From Oscheius sp. JU75 (taxonomy: Eukaryota; Nematoda; Chromadorea; Rhabditida; Rhabditidae), in assembly GCA_037178855.1 (NCBI GenBank), contig JASJZC010000014.1:1-60413 (forward strand): a DNA stretch of 60,413 nt. The letters run 5' to 3'. The position numbers and the translations under genes were made by a program. Of this stretch, positions 17,004 to 28,115 are shown one piece after another; position 1 is the first letter of the stretch; the number at the start of each line of letters is the position of its first letter. The notes beneath the pieces were generated by a model. That model made no database searches. It was not told the origin of the DNA and worked only from the letters and a program-made list of their open reading frames with translations.

Positions 17004-19943
17004 ATGGACGCCCCAACAGATAATAAAAATACCATCCAGGATGATGCAGGCGGTCTGTCAGATCTCAGGCTGACCTGCAAAGGTTTCACGCTCGGAGGGA
17101 TCGGCCGGCCGGGTGCTGTCGTCTATGTCGTTGACCATGACAATCGCGAGATTGGTGAGGGACTGGTCGGGGAGAACGGAAATTTTGACGTCGCTCTTTT
17201 CTATCCGCTGACGTCTGTCAGCCAGGTCACGGCTCGGCAGAGAGATCCGGACGCGCCGGCTCCGGGTAAAGCCGTGGTCACCGGCGAGGCGGAAATCCGC
17301 GAGATCAAGATTGTCTATGCGATTGAGGATGGCGAGCCAAAGAATATATGATCGGGTTCGCGGATGAACGCGTTGTCTTGCGTGATGAAAACAATACGCG
17401 TATTGCTCAGACTATTCCGGGTGCCGATGGCGCATTCAAGGGCTATATCGATCCTCCCCGCTTTGTGCGCGCCGAAAACCTCACGGCAACGTCCGGATCA
17501 TTCACGGTAACAACACCTGCGCCCGATTTCGTTTATCCCGAACAGGTACGCGATCTTGACATCAGAAAAGACTGGTCCGGCTTTTCCGGTCATGGCGTCT
17601 CGGGCATGATTATCGAGGTGCGCAACGCGAATAATGAGCTGATAGGCTCAGCAGCGGTGACCCCGCTTGGTGAATTTAACCTGCATTTTGATATCGCGCC
17701 GGTACCGGGCGAAACACTGAACGTGTTTGAGCATTCGCCTCTGGACAGGTTTTCAGAACCGGTACCACTGCTTGTACCTGATGTTGCAAAGCCCGATGAG
17801 CCGACCGGTCTTAAAGTGGACCGAACCGGTACCCATGTCACAGGCGATGGCGTGCCGGGTGCGCTTGTTAAGGTCTATCTGGACGACACTGTGATCGGCT
17901 CGGCAACAGTCGATGATGATGGCCATTTTTCCGCTCCGGTCAGTCCGCCGCAAATCCGGGGGGAAACACTCCACGTTACCCAAACCGGTAAAAATGGCAT
18001 TGAAAGCAATCCGGGCGCGGTCGTGGCCTGGGATTTGACAGAACCTGCCGCACCAACTGATCTCGCCGTGAACAGAACTGGTACCGAGGTTACAGGTAAA
18101 GGCAAACCTGGTCATACGATAAAAGTCTATCATGACGGCAAAGAAATCGGCTCTGCGACCGTTAAAGAAGATGGCACCTTTACCGTACCGGTCAGCCCGC
18201 CACAGATTAAGGGCGAAACGCTCACGGTCACCCAGACAAGCCGCTTTGATATTGAAAGCAAACCGGGGACAATAACGGCACCTGACCTGACAAAGCCAGC
18301 AGCGCCGCAGGTCGATCCGATGACGAGCGCCGGTAATCATGTGACCGGGCACGCTGTTGCCGGCAATAAGGTAACTGTCTTTGGCGACGGCGATACCGTC
18401 CTTGGGACAGCGGACGTTAAAGCCGACGGCACGTTCGATGTACCGGTCACACCAGCGCAAACGCAGGGGCAGCAGCTTCGCGTCATACAGACCAGCCGCC
18501 TGGGTATCGACAGCGACCCCACGCCTGTACGTGCGCAGGATCTGGCACCGCCCGCACCCACCAATTTGCATATAGATGATAAGACAGGACGCACGCTGAC
18601 GGGCAATGGTATTGCCGGCAACACAATTAAGGTCTTCGACAAAAACCTCAGACTGGTTGGACAGGGCACTGTAACAGGCTCGAACACATTCTCAATAACC
18701 CTCAACAGCGCGTACACGCACGGGAAGTTCTCACTGCCCGACAGTATAGCCTGACTCAGAAAGAAAGTGCGCCTGCCTCTGTCGAAGCACCTTTCGTCAA
18801 TATCAGCTTTGGTGTCGATATCAGCGGAACCGTAACCGGGCATGATTACACCAGAACCACTTTCCTCGCCGATACCAACGGCAACGGGAAGCTTGACCTC
18901 GTCTCAGTTGAAGCATCGACCGATCTCAACAAACCCGGCAGGATCAGCGTATTTCTGGGCAATGGCCATGGAAAATTTGCAACGACGCCAACATTCGTCA
19001 CCGATAACGTTCCCTCGCCGATGACAGGTTTTGACGGCTGGCGGAGTACATTCGTCGCTGATGTTACCGGCGACGGAAACGTTGATCTGGTGTTTGCACT
19101 TTATAATATAGCCTACAGCGAAAATTATGGCGGCAGTTCAATCTACGTCTTTAAAGGCCGCGGCGATGGCACCTTTGAGAAGCAGCCGGTCAAAACCATG
19201 GTTGCCGGAAATCAATGGGGCGGCGGTGACGGAACCTCAAACACCTACCATCAGACATTTCTCGTTGATCTGGACGGCAAAGGCAAAATGGGGCTCGCAT
19301 CCATTACCGACGCCGGAGCCATGAAAGTCTACCTCTCTAACGGTGATGGCTCGTTCAGAACGACGCCTGTGACCTCGACGATCGTCAGTCCTGTTGCAGG
19401 ACTGTCGGGCACCTATGCAGGATCCGATCAGTATCGCAGCAGTTTTATGGTCGATACGGACCAGGATGGTAAAGCCGATTACGTCTTTGCGTTCTACAAT
19501 ACTGGCGATGGCAACAGCTATGTCATGACCTGGAAGGGCGACGGAACAGGTCGTTTCGCCAAGTCGCCAAGTGTCAGCACGAAGCCCGGCTATGTGTGGG
19601 CGGGTGACAGCGCCAACAACAACGCGTTCCTGGTCAGGACCAGTGATGCCTACCCGGATCTTGTGATCGTAGAATCCTCCGGGATGACAGGGTATACCCA
19701 GCATGGAATTCATGTTTACAGGCGCCTCGAAGACAACCAGTTCTCGCGTGTCAGTACGGACACGACCGGACTGGGGGTGGCACCTATACGGGCTGGGATG
19801 CCAACCGCAGTATCTTCATGGCCGATGTGAATGGGGACGGACGGGCAGAACTGGTTACGGTCATTTACAATGGCAGTAAGACACATATCAACGTCTATGC
19901 CAGTCAGAGCGGCCGCCGTTATTCGACGAGCCCCAACTCCTGA
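17004..19943 (+). pseudogene. Large surface protein with Ig-like and FG-GAP/VCBS-type repeats
   Basis: A strong GAGGAGA site precedes ATG 17004. The first 115 residues and the next 145 are divergent Ig-like folds. Four clear tandem Ig-like repeats of about 84 residues follow. The C-terminal third has at least five repeats with calcium-loop cores: DTNGNGKLDLV, DVTGDGNVDLV, DLDGKGKMGLA, DTDQDGKADYV and DVNGDGRAELV, the pattern of FG-GAP/VCBS propeller blades. Slips at 17345, about 18730 and about 19785 break the frame. There is no signal peptide and no obvious type I secretion tail, so the export route is unclear. An adhesin or matrix role is likely by analogy. Confidence 0.75.
17792..18754 (+). 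repeat. Four Ig-like repeats of about 84 residues
   Basis: Units start at the PDEPTGLKV, PAAPTDLAV, PAAPQVDPM and PAPTNLHID segments. Each contains V/L-TG-x-G/A-x-x-G-x-x-[IV]-K/T-V-[YF] and a D-G-x-F-x-[AV]-P-V strand. The first two are the most similar to each other, even at DNA level, suggesting the youngest duplication. Confidence 0.75.
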
Positions 19944-19977
19944 CGCGAAAGTAATCGCGGCCTGAATTCCTGAAAAC

Positions 19978-20005
19978 GCTGCGCGGATCATCCGACCCGC
20001 GCAGC
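19978..20005. terminator. Hairpin after the surface-protein gene
   Basis: GCTGCGCGG and CCGCGCAGC form a perfect 9-base-pair stem 35 bases after the stop. The T-run expected of an intrinsic terminator is missing. The rest of 19944-20362 has no supported gene. Confidence 0.45.
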
Positions 20006-20362
20006 AATCATCAAGCACAATGATAACAACCAGGTCCTTTGCAATCGCTGATGGTGTCACGCCGGGGTATGCAGCCGCAGGGACCAGAAAACGCCTGTCC
20101 GGATGACCAGCATCACGCTGCAGTGCAATTACAGCCGCCGGTTCCCTGCTGCATATCGGCCGGCCTGAATTTCACAATGATTATCCCTGAGACATCGCCG
20201 TTTTTCCTCAGTCCTCACACCATCAACATCACTTTCTGACGCTTCTCTTTTGACGCTCTCCCCTTGAAGATGGGAGCAAATTTTTGGGATTTGGCGAAAC
20301 AAAGCCTCAGCGCTATCTGTGGCGCGTACTTAAAGTTTGTTCCTATATTCTAAGGATTTTCT

Positions 20363-20818
20363 ATGAAATATATTTTCGCTTTCTTCTTCATCGCCTTGTC
20401 TGCCATCACGGCGGTCCTGCCTGCACATGCAAGAGACGGCGTTCTTGTCACTTTGCCCGATAAGCGCGTTGCTGTGATCGCAGAGGGCGATCTCGAGCCC
20501 GCATCAGCGGGAAGCTTTTCAGTCACCGTCTATAAGACAGAGGAACTGACCGATTTTGTTGCTGGTGGCGTCTTTGAACGCGACGGCTCGATCTTTGATG
20601 ATGAAGGCAAGCCGCGTGTGCATTTTGCCGACATTACCGGCGATGGTAAACCCGAAATGATTATATCTTCACTCACAGCTGGCTCCGGCAATATGCGTTC
20701 AGGCATTGCCCTGGAAATCTCCGATCATATTATCAGCACACTCGTCAGTTTTGATATCGACAGCAAACAGGATGTAGCGGTGGCAGCAAAAGCCGCATAC
20801 GAAAAAACGCTCCCCTGA
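20363..20818 (+). CDS. PliI-family periplasmic inhibitor of i-type lysozyme
   Basis: An intact 151-residue frame starts with a signal peptide (cleavage after PAHA, residue 23). The mature part reads VTLPDKRVAVIAEGDLEPAS, AGSFSVTVY, then FADITGDGKPEMIISSL and TAGSGN. This matches the order of PliI proteins, which carry an A-EG-x-LE...GS-[FY]-SV strand pair and a D-x-[DT]-GDG-x-[PA]-E loop. PliI binds invertebrate-type lysozyme in the periplasm and protects the wall. The gene has its own leader and no operon partner. In a host-associated alphaproteobacterium it fits life in an invertebrate. Family assignment is from memory of motifs. Confidence 0.65.
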   Translation: MKYIFAFFFIALSAITAVLPAHARDGVLVTLPDKRVAVIAEGDLEPASAGSFSVTVYKTEELTDFVAGGVFERDGSIFDDEGKPRVHFADITGDGKPEMIISSLTAGSGNMRSGIALEISDHIISTLVSFDIDSKQDVAVAAKAAYEKTLP

Positions 20819-22310
20819 TGACGTCAGGCCGGAGTCCGCGGATCCGGTGCCTATCCTGGACTGTGAAGACCGGTTTTCAGAAAAGGTGTCTGTTCTCTCA
20901 AACAGGCAGAGGATTTCGGTTAACGCAGTCTCAACCGGGAGGACTCCGAAGCGAACATGCTGGTTAAGACGGATGACCGGGCCAGGACTGAAAGACCGCT
21001 CCGAACGCGCGATAAGAACCAATGCTGCGCTTTTTTAAACCACCGGACAGTTCGTCCTGTCTGACGCCACAGGGGCCGTTCGAGCAAGCGATGGCTTGCC
21101 GAAGTGGGCCCCGGGACCACTCAAAGCGTGGCAGTCCGGCGTGGTATCATGCTAAGTCCGGGCGGCCGCCAGTCCATCCTGCCGGGATGTGTCGCAGCAG
21201 AAGAAAAGCCGGATCTGAGCCAGGTGAAGGTGCAGGTCATTCCGGCTTGATGTTTACCAGTGTAATAGTGAATGCTGTAAGTCTGCAGGTAACCCATCTC
21301 ATATAATAAGCAACTAATAATCTGATCCTGACTTCACTGTCGCGCGCTCTGAATTTCAATTATAATCTCAACTGAATGCCTCTGCGCATTGATACAATCA
21401 TCATCAGGCAAAGTTTGTCGCTACTATTTGGGATTGCGATGCACGTTGTTTGTGTGATCTCTGGGGAAGGTCAAAGAGGACATTCCTGCCATTGCGTCCT
21501 CTCTGGCTTAGGGGCTCTGCATGCTCTCCAGCAGTGACAAGCCCCCTTTTCGCGAAGGATGTTGCTCTCTCTCCTCTTCCTGACCAACATCCTTCGCATG
21601 TGTTGCGTGGTCATCCGGAACATTGCGCGTCTCCCCCATGACGCGCCACCGCCCGGCTCTTCCGGATGCACAACAAATCCGGTGACACATGCGTGTTGCA
21701 AACCCGGCTCTGGCACAGAGCGCCACAGAACCACCCCGCAGGCTCGCTCAAACCCGTCGGCCGAGTGTTATTGCTTTGGGCAGATGGCCGGGATCCTCCG
21801 CTTCGTAATCACCGCCTCCATCCAACACGGTCACGGAAAGCTGAGCGTCATATGCAGATGCAAAACAACAAATGTCTGTCCTGACAATATTTCAGCGGAT
21901 CTTGATAGAAATGAATACAATCTTTTGAGCAAATAGGTGTTAAGCTGCCGAAAGACGCGATTTCATCCATATATTGGATACATCTAGATTGACACTGCTC
22001 TAAAACAATGGAATTCTTTGCGTAAGAAAAAGACGGGAACGTCACGCAGTCTCTGTAATTATAGCGGCGCCGTGGCACCACAACGGCTGCCGCTGCTCTG
22101 TTATAGCGCCATGCTGCAAAAACAGATGACGAAGACCGATAAAAATAATGTTCGGCTCGACGTTTCTATGATTAAACTGAATAAGACAAGTCATAATACG
22201 ATTATCGGAAACATCTGATGATTCTGAACTGATCTTTAAAAAATTAAAAAGCTGATAACAGCGGCTTATATAAAGAAAAGAGTGTCTGATTAACAAAAAA
22301 GGGGAAGCAA
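20819..22310. other. Long gene-poor region
   Basis: Nearly 1.5 kb has no coherent frame on either strand. The stretch 21300-21440 and the last 300 bases are AT-rich, the latter being leader of the ABC-transporter operon, with a GGGGAAGCAA ribosome site before 22311. The one structural element noticed is the hairpin at 21552-21597. It may hold an unrecognised RNA or the rubble of an old gene. Confidence 0.4.
21552..21597. repeat. Perfect 13-base inverted repeat with 20-base loop
   Basis: GCGAAGGATGTTG (21552-21564) and CAACATCCTTCGC (21585-21597) are exact reverse complements. The pyrimidine-rich loop is CTCTCTCCTCTTCCTGAC with two flanking bases. It is far from any gene end, so it is not an obvious terminator. 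It could be part of a small RNA or a decayed mobile-element end. Confidence 0.45.
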
Positions 22311-23348
22311 ATGAAGAATTTGATAAAGCAAATATCCATCGTCACCGTCTTCGTCTCGGTCGCTTCGGCCAGTCAGGCAAGAGATTTAACGGTCGTGGGA
22401 TTTGGTGGCTCGGTTCAGGATGCATTTCGCAAAGCCTACATGGAACCATATTCCAAACTGAAAGGCATTACGATCCTCGAAGACACCACAAATGGCGGGC
22501 TCGCGAAGCAAAAAGCCATGGTCGACAGTAACAATGTCACCTGGGACGTCATGCAGATGGAAGATGATGAAGTCACCATGGCCTGCGAACAGGGCCTTGT
22601 CGAAAATATCGACTGGAGCAAAAAGGCCCATGCTGACGAAACCGATCCGACGCAGTTTAAAGAATGCGGCGTCGGAGCGCTCGCCTGGGCCAACGTGCTG
22701 ACCTATGATGGCGATAAGATCGCTGACGGTCCGAAAAACTGGGCAGATTTCTGGAATGTCGACAAATGGCAGGGCAAGCGCGGACTGCGTAAAACCGCTA
22801 AGCTTACCATGGAAGTCGCACTGATCGCTGACGGCGTCCCACCCTCAGAGGTCTATAAAGTGCTCGCAACGCCCGAAGGGCAGGACCGGGCTTTTAAAAA
22901 GCTTGATGCGTTAAAGCCGCACATCCAGTGGTGGGAAAGCGGCGCTCAGCCGCAGGAATGGCTCTCATCCGGCGATGTCGTGATGACGTCTGCCTATAAT
23001 GGACGTGTCGATACAGCACAGAACAACGGCAAAAACTTCCCCATCATCTGGGACGGGCAGATCAATTCTGTCGAGTTCTGGGCGATTATGAAAGGCTCTT
23101 CCAATCTGCAACAGGCGACAGAGTTCGTCGAATTCATGATGTCAAAAGATCCGCAGATTGTCTTTGCGAACGCTATTCCATACGGCGTGAGCAATGTGAA
23201 GGCAATGGACGCGCTCTCCGCTGATCGACTGTCGAAGCTGCCTTCTGCTCCGGAGAATATGAAAAATGCCGTTCGCTTTGATGCCGGCTTCTGGATCGAT
23301 CACGGAGAGGAACTGTCTGAGCGCTTCGCAAACTGGGTCGCCCGGTAA
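22311..23348 (+). CDS. Polyamine-type ABC transporter substrate-binding protein
   Basis: An intact 345-residue frame has a signal peptide (cleavage near ASQA-RD, residue 23). The mature protein begins DLTVVGFGGSVQDAFRKAY, includes NVTWDVMQMEDDEV, NWADFWNVDKWQGKRGLRKT and PQEWLSSGDVVMTSAYNGR, and fits the PotD/PotF family of periplasmic binding proteins for spermidine, putrescine or related amino compounds. It is the first gene of the importer operon, ahead of two permeases and an ATPase. It is one of the few long genes here without any frame break. Confidence 0.85.
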   Translation: MKNLIKQISIVTVFVSVASASQARDLTVVGFGGSVQDAFRKAYMEPYSKLKGITILEDTTNGGLAKQKAMVDSNNVTWDVMQMEDDEVTMACEQGLVENIDWSKKAHADETDPTQFKECGVGALAWANVLTYDGDKIADGPKNWADFWNVDKWQGKRGLRKTAKLTMEVALIADGVPPSEVYKVLATPEGQDRAFKKLDALKPHIQWWESGAQPQEWLSSGDVVMTSAYNGRVDTAQNNGKNFPIIWDGQINSVEFWAIMKGSSNLQQATEFVEFMMSKDPQIVFANAIPYGVSNVKAMDALSADRLSKLPSAPENMKNAVRFDAGFWIDHGEELSERFANWVAR

Positions 23349-23416
23349 ACCTTTCAGTTGACGCCTTAAAAACCGCGCCGGCCTGGCCCGCCGGCGGGCC
23401 CCGAGGATAACTGCGG

Positions 23417-24680
23417 ATGAGTATTGCTCTCGAAAACACCTCCGACTCCGTCCAGCTTTCCGGAGCGCTGCGCCGTAACATGCGAAACCGGCGCATGTAT
23501 TCCCTCCTGCTGATTGCCCCGCTGCTTTGCTACGTCATTCTGACGTTTATAATTCCAATCGGCATGATGTTTTACAAAGCCGTTGAAAATGCTGAAGTTG
23601 TCACCGCATTTCCGCAAACAACCGTGCAGCTTGCCCGCTGGGACAGTTCCGATGTCAGTGAATTGCCACCCGGTCCGGTTTACCAGTCATTTCTCAAAGA
23701 TATCGCTGGCGGCTCGCGCGGAGATATGGGGAAGCTGCCCGACGCCTGAACTATGAAATTACCGGCTATCGCTCACTTCTCACCACTACCCTGCGCAAAG
23801 CCCGCGCATTGCCAGCCGACATTGACTCGGTAACAATGCCCGGGATTTTCTGTCAGCCATCGACAGCCGCTGGGCAGATCCCGCATTCTGGCACGCCATG
23901 CAGCGCGCGTCCGGTGCCTACACGCCTTACTATATGCTTGCAGCCCTCGATCTGAAGCGCAGTGACAGCGGCGAAATCGTCCGGGTTGCAGAGGAACAGC
24001 GTGCCTATGTCGATATCCTCCTGCGGACACTCAGGATTGCGACGGTCGTCACACTCATCTGCCTGATCCTGGGTTACCCGCTGGCAAATCTGATGCTCAC
24101 TGCACCAAAGCCTTTTGCGATCGTGCTTATGATTGCTGTTCTGCTGCCATTCTGGACGTCACTGCTTGCCAGAACATCTGCCTGGATCGTGCTGTTACAG
24201 CGCGAAGGCCTGATCAATGGGCTGTTCGGCTATCTCGGACTGATCAGGCAGCCTCTCGAACTCATTTTCAATACCACCGGCCTTTATATCGTCATGGTCC
24301 ATATGATGCTGCCATTCATGGTATTGCCCATCTATTCTACCATGAAAGGCATACCGCCTCACTTTATGAAAGCATCGGCATCACTCGGCGCAAATCCGTG
24401 GCGCAGTTTCCGCGAAGTCTACCTGCCAATGACACTTCCCGGCGTCGGCGCCGGAGCTTTGCTGACCTTTATCGTGACCACGGGCTACTATATCACGCCC
24501 TCACTGGTGGGAAGCGCCAGAGATCAGATGCTCGGCTATTTTATCGCGTTTTTTGCGAATACGACAATTAACTGGGGAATGGCATCGGCGCTCGGCATTA
24601 TCCTGCTGCTGTGCACGCTGGGCATCTATCTTGTGGCAACACGCACAGTTGGCGTCCGCCAGCTGGCGGGACTGAAGTGA
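23417..24680 (+). pseudogene. PotB-like ABC permease
   Basis: ATG 23417 gives a first membrane helix (MYSLLLIAPLLCYVILTFII). Slips near 23735 and around 23840 break the periplasmic loop. The open frame from 23898 has five helices and the EAA-type loop KASASLGANPWRSFREVYLP that contacts the ATPase. It ends GVRQLAGLK, 8 bases before the next permease. The long loop between helix 1 and the core is typical of this subfamily of alphaproteobacterial polyamine permeases. Confidence 0.8.
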
Positions 24681-24688
24681 GGACAAAC

Positions 24689-25509
24689 ATGTCTTATGTG
24701 CGCCAGACCTTCCTTGTTCGCTGCTGCTTTTACGCTTTCGGATGCGTGATGGTGGTGTTTCTGATCGCCCCGCTTCTGGCCATTATCCCGCTTTCATTCA
24801 GCGCGGGCAGTTTTCTGTCCTACCCGCTGCCCGGCTTCTCCCTCCAGTGGTATGACCGCGTGTTTCATGACGGCCCCTGGCTCGCGGCCCTCAGGAACAG
24901 CTTTATCGCCGGGATTGCGACCACCCTGCTTGCAACTGTTCTGGGAACCCTCGCGGCCTACGCCTTTGCGCGGCGCGATCTGCCGATGCCAACAACACTG
25001 CTCGGCATTCTGATCGCTCCGATGATCGTACCGCCAATCATCAGCGGTCTCGGCATGTATTTTCTGATGGCCAAAATCGGTCTGACGGCAACAATGCCAG
25101 GCGTCATCATTGCTCACACAGTTCTTGCCGCCCCCTTCGTTCTGATCACAGTGACTGCGACGCTGCAGAATTTCGACATGGGCCTGCTGCGCGCCGCAAA
25201 CAGTCTCGGTGCCTCTCCGTTCAGAGCCTTCATGACGATTCTCGTCCCTGTCACTGCCCTGGCATCATATCAGGGGCGCTGTTTGCGTTTATGACCTCCT
25301 TTGATGAGGTTGTTGTGACGCTTTTTCTGGCAGGTCCGGCACAGCGAACTCTCCCGCTGAAGATGTTTGAAGGCCTGCGCGACAATATTGAGCCATCTAT
25401 TCTCGCCATGTCGACCTTCCTTATGCTTATCGCAACGCTCAGCCTGATTACAGCAGTCTGGCTCGTTCATCGCAGTTCCAGAAACCTGACCGCCGCCAAT
25501 CCGCACTGA
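24689..25509 (+). pseudogene. PotC-like ABC permease
   Basis: Starts 8 bases after the first permease. The first frame runs through helix 1 (VVFLIAPLLAIIPLSFSAG) and the EAA-type loop (LLRAANSLGASPFRAFMTIL). A single slip near 25262, just after that loop, moves the last two helices into the frame SGALFAFMTSFDEVVVTLFL onward, which ends at 25509. The FDE motif is conserved in PotC-like proteins. It pairs with the PotB-like subunit in the membrane. Confidence 0.8.
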
Positions 25510-25539
25510 TCCATATCACTGCCTTCCGGAGACGCTACA

Positions 25540-26653
25540 ATGACCCCTGAACCCATTGTTGATTTCGTCAATGTCAAAAAACCTATGATGGCCGGAACAT
25601 CGTTATAAATGATCTCAATCTGACAATCAGACAGGGTGAGTTTCTAACGCTGCTCGGGGATCAGGCTCCGGAAAAACCACAACGCTGATGATGCTGGCCG
25701 GATTTGAAATGCCCACAGGGGCCGCATTTATCTCCAGGGCCGCTCCATTGAAAACCTGCCTCCGCACAAACGGGGAATTGGTGTGGTGTTCCAGAACTAT
25801 GCGCTGTTCCCGCACATGACCGTCGCGCAGAACCTTGCCTATCCGCTGCGGATGCGGAAAATGAACCGGCAGCAGACAGAGCATAAAGTTTCGAAAGCCA
25901 TGGAAATGGTCCGCCTCAGGACAATGAAAGACCGGCGACCCCATGAGCTGTCAGGCGGTCAGCAACAGCGGGTCGCACTCGCGCGCCCTGGTGTTCGAAC
26001 CGGAACTTATCCTCATGGATGAGCCACTCGGCGCTCTCGACAAAACACTGCGTGAACACATGCAGTATGAAATAAAACAGATCCATCGTGATCTTGGTGT
26101 GACGATGGTTTATGTGACCCACGATCAGTCAGAAGCACTCACAATGTCCGACCGCATCGCAATTTTCGAAAGTGGCAATATCATCCAGATCGATAATCCC
26201 CGTGCGCTCTATGAGCGCCCGGCCAATGCCTATGTTGCCAGCTTCATCGGGGAAAATAATATCCTGTCGGGACGATCCACAGCGTGTGACGAAAACGGTG
26301 ACCTGGTCATCGGCCTTGAGAGCGGAAACACGGTACACATGCGCAACACCAACGGTATCGGCATTGGTAAGCCAGTCACTGTGGCGGTCCGGCCCGAACA
26401 CATCGCGATCGGACAAGCGGCACAGCAGCGACGCAATCAGTGCACTGCAACAATCCGCGACGTGACCTATGTCGGCGATCACCTTCGCCTGCTGACGGAC
26501 ACCGGTGCTGGCCAGCAGATCGTGCTGCGCCGCCCGCTGACTGACTTTGCGTCCGATCCACAGCGCGGACAAACACTGCTTATCGGCTGGCACGATACTG
26601 ACGGCTGTGTGTTCGCAAGGCGGCCTCCGCTTAACGCGGCACGGGACAGCTGA
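25540..26653 (+). pseudogene. PotA-like ABC transporter ATPase
   Basis: At least four slips break this gene. In one frame or another it shows the Walker A region (GSGSGKTT spelled across a slip near 25660), the Q-loop FQNYALFPHMTV, the signature LSGGQQQRVALAR, Walker B LILMDEPLGALD and the H-switch YVTHDQSEALTMSDRI. The C-terminal TOBE domain includes VAVRPEHIAIG. Slips fall in the A-run at 25576-25581, near 25658, near 25720 and at 25980. It would energise the two permeases. Confidence 0.85.
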
Positions 26654-26882
26654 CAAGCGGTCCCACACCAGATGCAATACCCTGCTCTGTCTCAACGCCG
26701 ATGGGCCGCCGCCATGACCAGCACAGACCGCAGTGACACCGAATGGACTCTGGCGCGATGCAGTTTCACCGGTGCAGTGCATAGCCCGCCGTTTCAGAGG
26801 GACCGCGTGCTTTCACACGCGTTACCGCATGCAGCCGTCCAAAAGCGATTGACGACAGTGAACCACTGTGCAAAGAATTATC

Positions 26883-26894
26883 ATGATGCATCAT
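26883..26894. promoter_or_regulatory. Palindromic operator candidate upstream of lhgO
   Basis: ATGATGCATCAT is a perfect 12-base palindrome 24 bases before the lhgO ATG. The 12-mer TGATGCATCATA also occurs upstream of the GntR gene (31485-31496). Symmetric sites of this size are typical of FadR/VanR-type GntR regulators, so autoregulation and control of lhgO by that regulator is likely. Confidence 0.5.
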
Positions 26895-26917
26895 ACAACA
26901 AATATCGATCGGGACCC

Positions 26918-28108
26918 ATGTTCGACTACTGTATCGTTGGAGGCGGCATCGTCGGTCTGGCGACCGCATTAAAAATTGTTCGCAGCGAACCAGATAAGCG
27001 TCTTCTTTTGCTCGAAAAAGAAAATGCTCTTGCAGCGCACCAGACCGGGCACAACAGTGGCGTCATCCATGCCGGAATTTACTACAAGCCGGGCAGCCTG
27101 AAAGCCGAACTGTGCCGTGCCGGAGAACGCCTGACAAAACAGTTCTGTGACGAAAACAATATCCCCTACCGTGTCCCCGGGAAACTGGTCGTCGCAACCA
27201 GTCCCGGCGAACTGAAACGGCTTACCGATCTCGAGGCAAACGCCGCCGCAAATGGAATCCGCTGCAGCCGTCTGACCCGGGAAGAGCTGGTTTCGGCCGA
27301 ACCTGCGGTAACCGGACTGGGTGCCCTGTTAGTGGAACAGAGCGGCATCGCTGATTACCGCGCGATTGCCAGGGCAATGGGGGATATGATCCGTGCTGCC
27401 GGCGGTACAATCCTGTTCAACGTTGACGTGGACCGTCTTGAAGAACGTTCGGACAGTGTGCGGATTCATACCGGTCACGACACATGGGAAAGCCGCTACG
27501 TCATTGCCTGCGCCGGCCTGCAGGCAGATCGCCTTGCCCGCCGGTCCGGCCAGACGGTTGACTTCCAGATCGTTCCGTTTCGTGGTGAATATTACGCACT
27601 GAGACCCGAACTGAGCAATCTGGTCAGCCGGATGATTTATCCCGTCCCGATCCATCCATGCCCTTCCTCGGTATCCACCTGACACCTATGATGGACGGAC
27701 AACTGACAGTGGGTCCAAATGCAGTGCTTGGCCTGTCGCGTGAAGGCTATCCAAAATATTCGGCAAACCTGAAAGACATTGCCACTTATGCCCGTTTTCC
27801 TGGTTTCTGGAAGGTCATCAGAAACAATCTGCGCTCCGGCATAGACGAGATGAAAGACAGTGTCTTTAAGTCGGGTTATCTTGGGAAATGCCGAAAATAC
27901 TGCCCTTCATTGCGTGCAGACGATCTGCTTCCTTATCGCGCTGGTATACGTGCACAGGCAGTCTCAGCGGACGGCGATCCTGATCCATGATTTCAGGTTT
28001 CTGCAATCAAGGCGCGTCCTTCATGTCTGCAATGCACCTTCGCCAGCGGCCACATCGGCAATCCCGATCGGCGATCTGATCTTCAAACGTTTACATCAGC
28101 ACAATTGA
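26918..28108 (+). pseudogene. lhgO: L-2-hydroxyglutarate dehydrogenase (FAD)
   Basis: ATG 26918 gives the FAD-binding start YCIVGGGIVGLATALKIV, then the highly diagnostic HQTGHNSGVIHAGIYYKPGS. The middle includes VPFRGEYYAL. A slip near 27655 leads to PFLGIHLTPMMDGQLTVGP, and another near 27985 to the ending FLQSRRVLHVCNAPSPAATS. The order and motifs match E. coli LhgO closely. The enzyme oxidises L-2-hydroxyglutarate to 2-oxoglutarate and passes electrons to quinone. In E. coli lhgO sits with csiD and gabDTP in glutarate and lysine breakdown. Here gabD and an aminotransferase follow, but no csiD is seen. Confidence 0.85.
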
Positions 28109-28115
28109 GTGAGCC

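Noticed and set aside
17345..17351. Stop/start overlap suggesting two coupled genes or programmed frameshifting
   Set aside because: The downstream ATG falls mid-domain and no slippery heptamer is present; an ordinary slip like the others in the window is simpler.
17753..18571. 272-residue minus-strand frame, rich in Cys and Arg
   Set aside because: Antisense to the Ig-like repeats. Its internal periodicity simply mirrors those repeats.
21559..21936. 125-residue plus-strand frame spanning the hairpin
   Set aside because: Overlapping frames in other phases are equally long, there is no ribosome site, and the composition is random-like.
26129..26782. Long minus-strand frame (217 residues) opposite the ATPase gene
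   Set aside because: It is the antisense shadow of the PotA-like coding sequence and has no family features.
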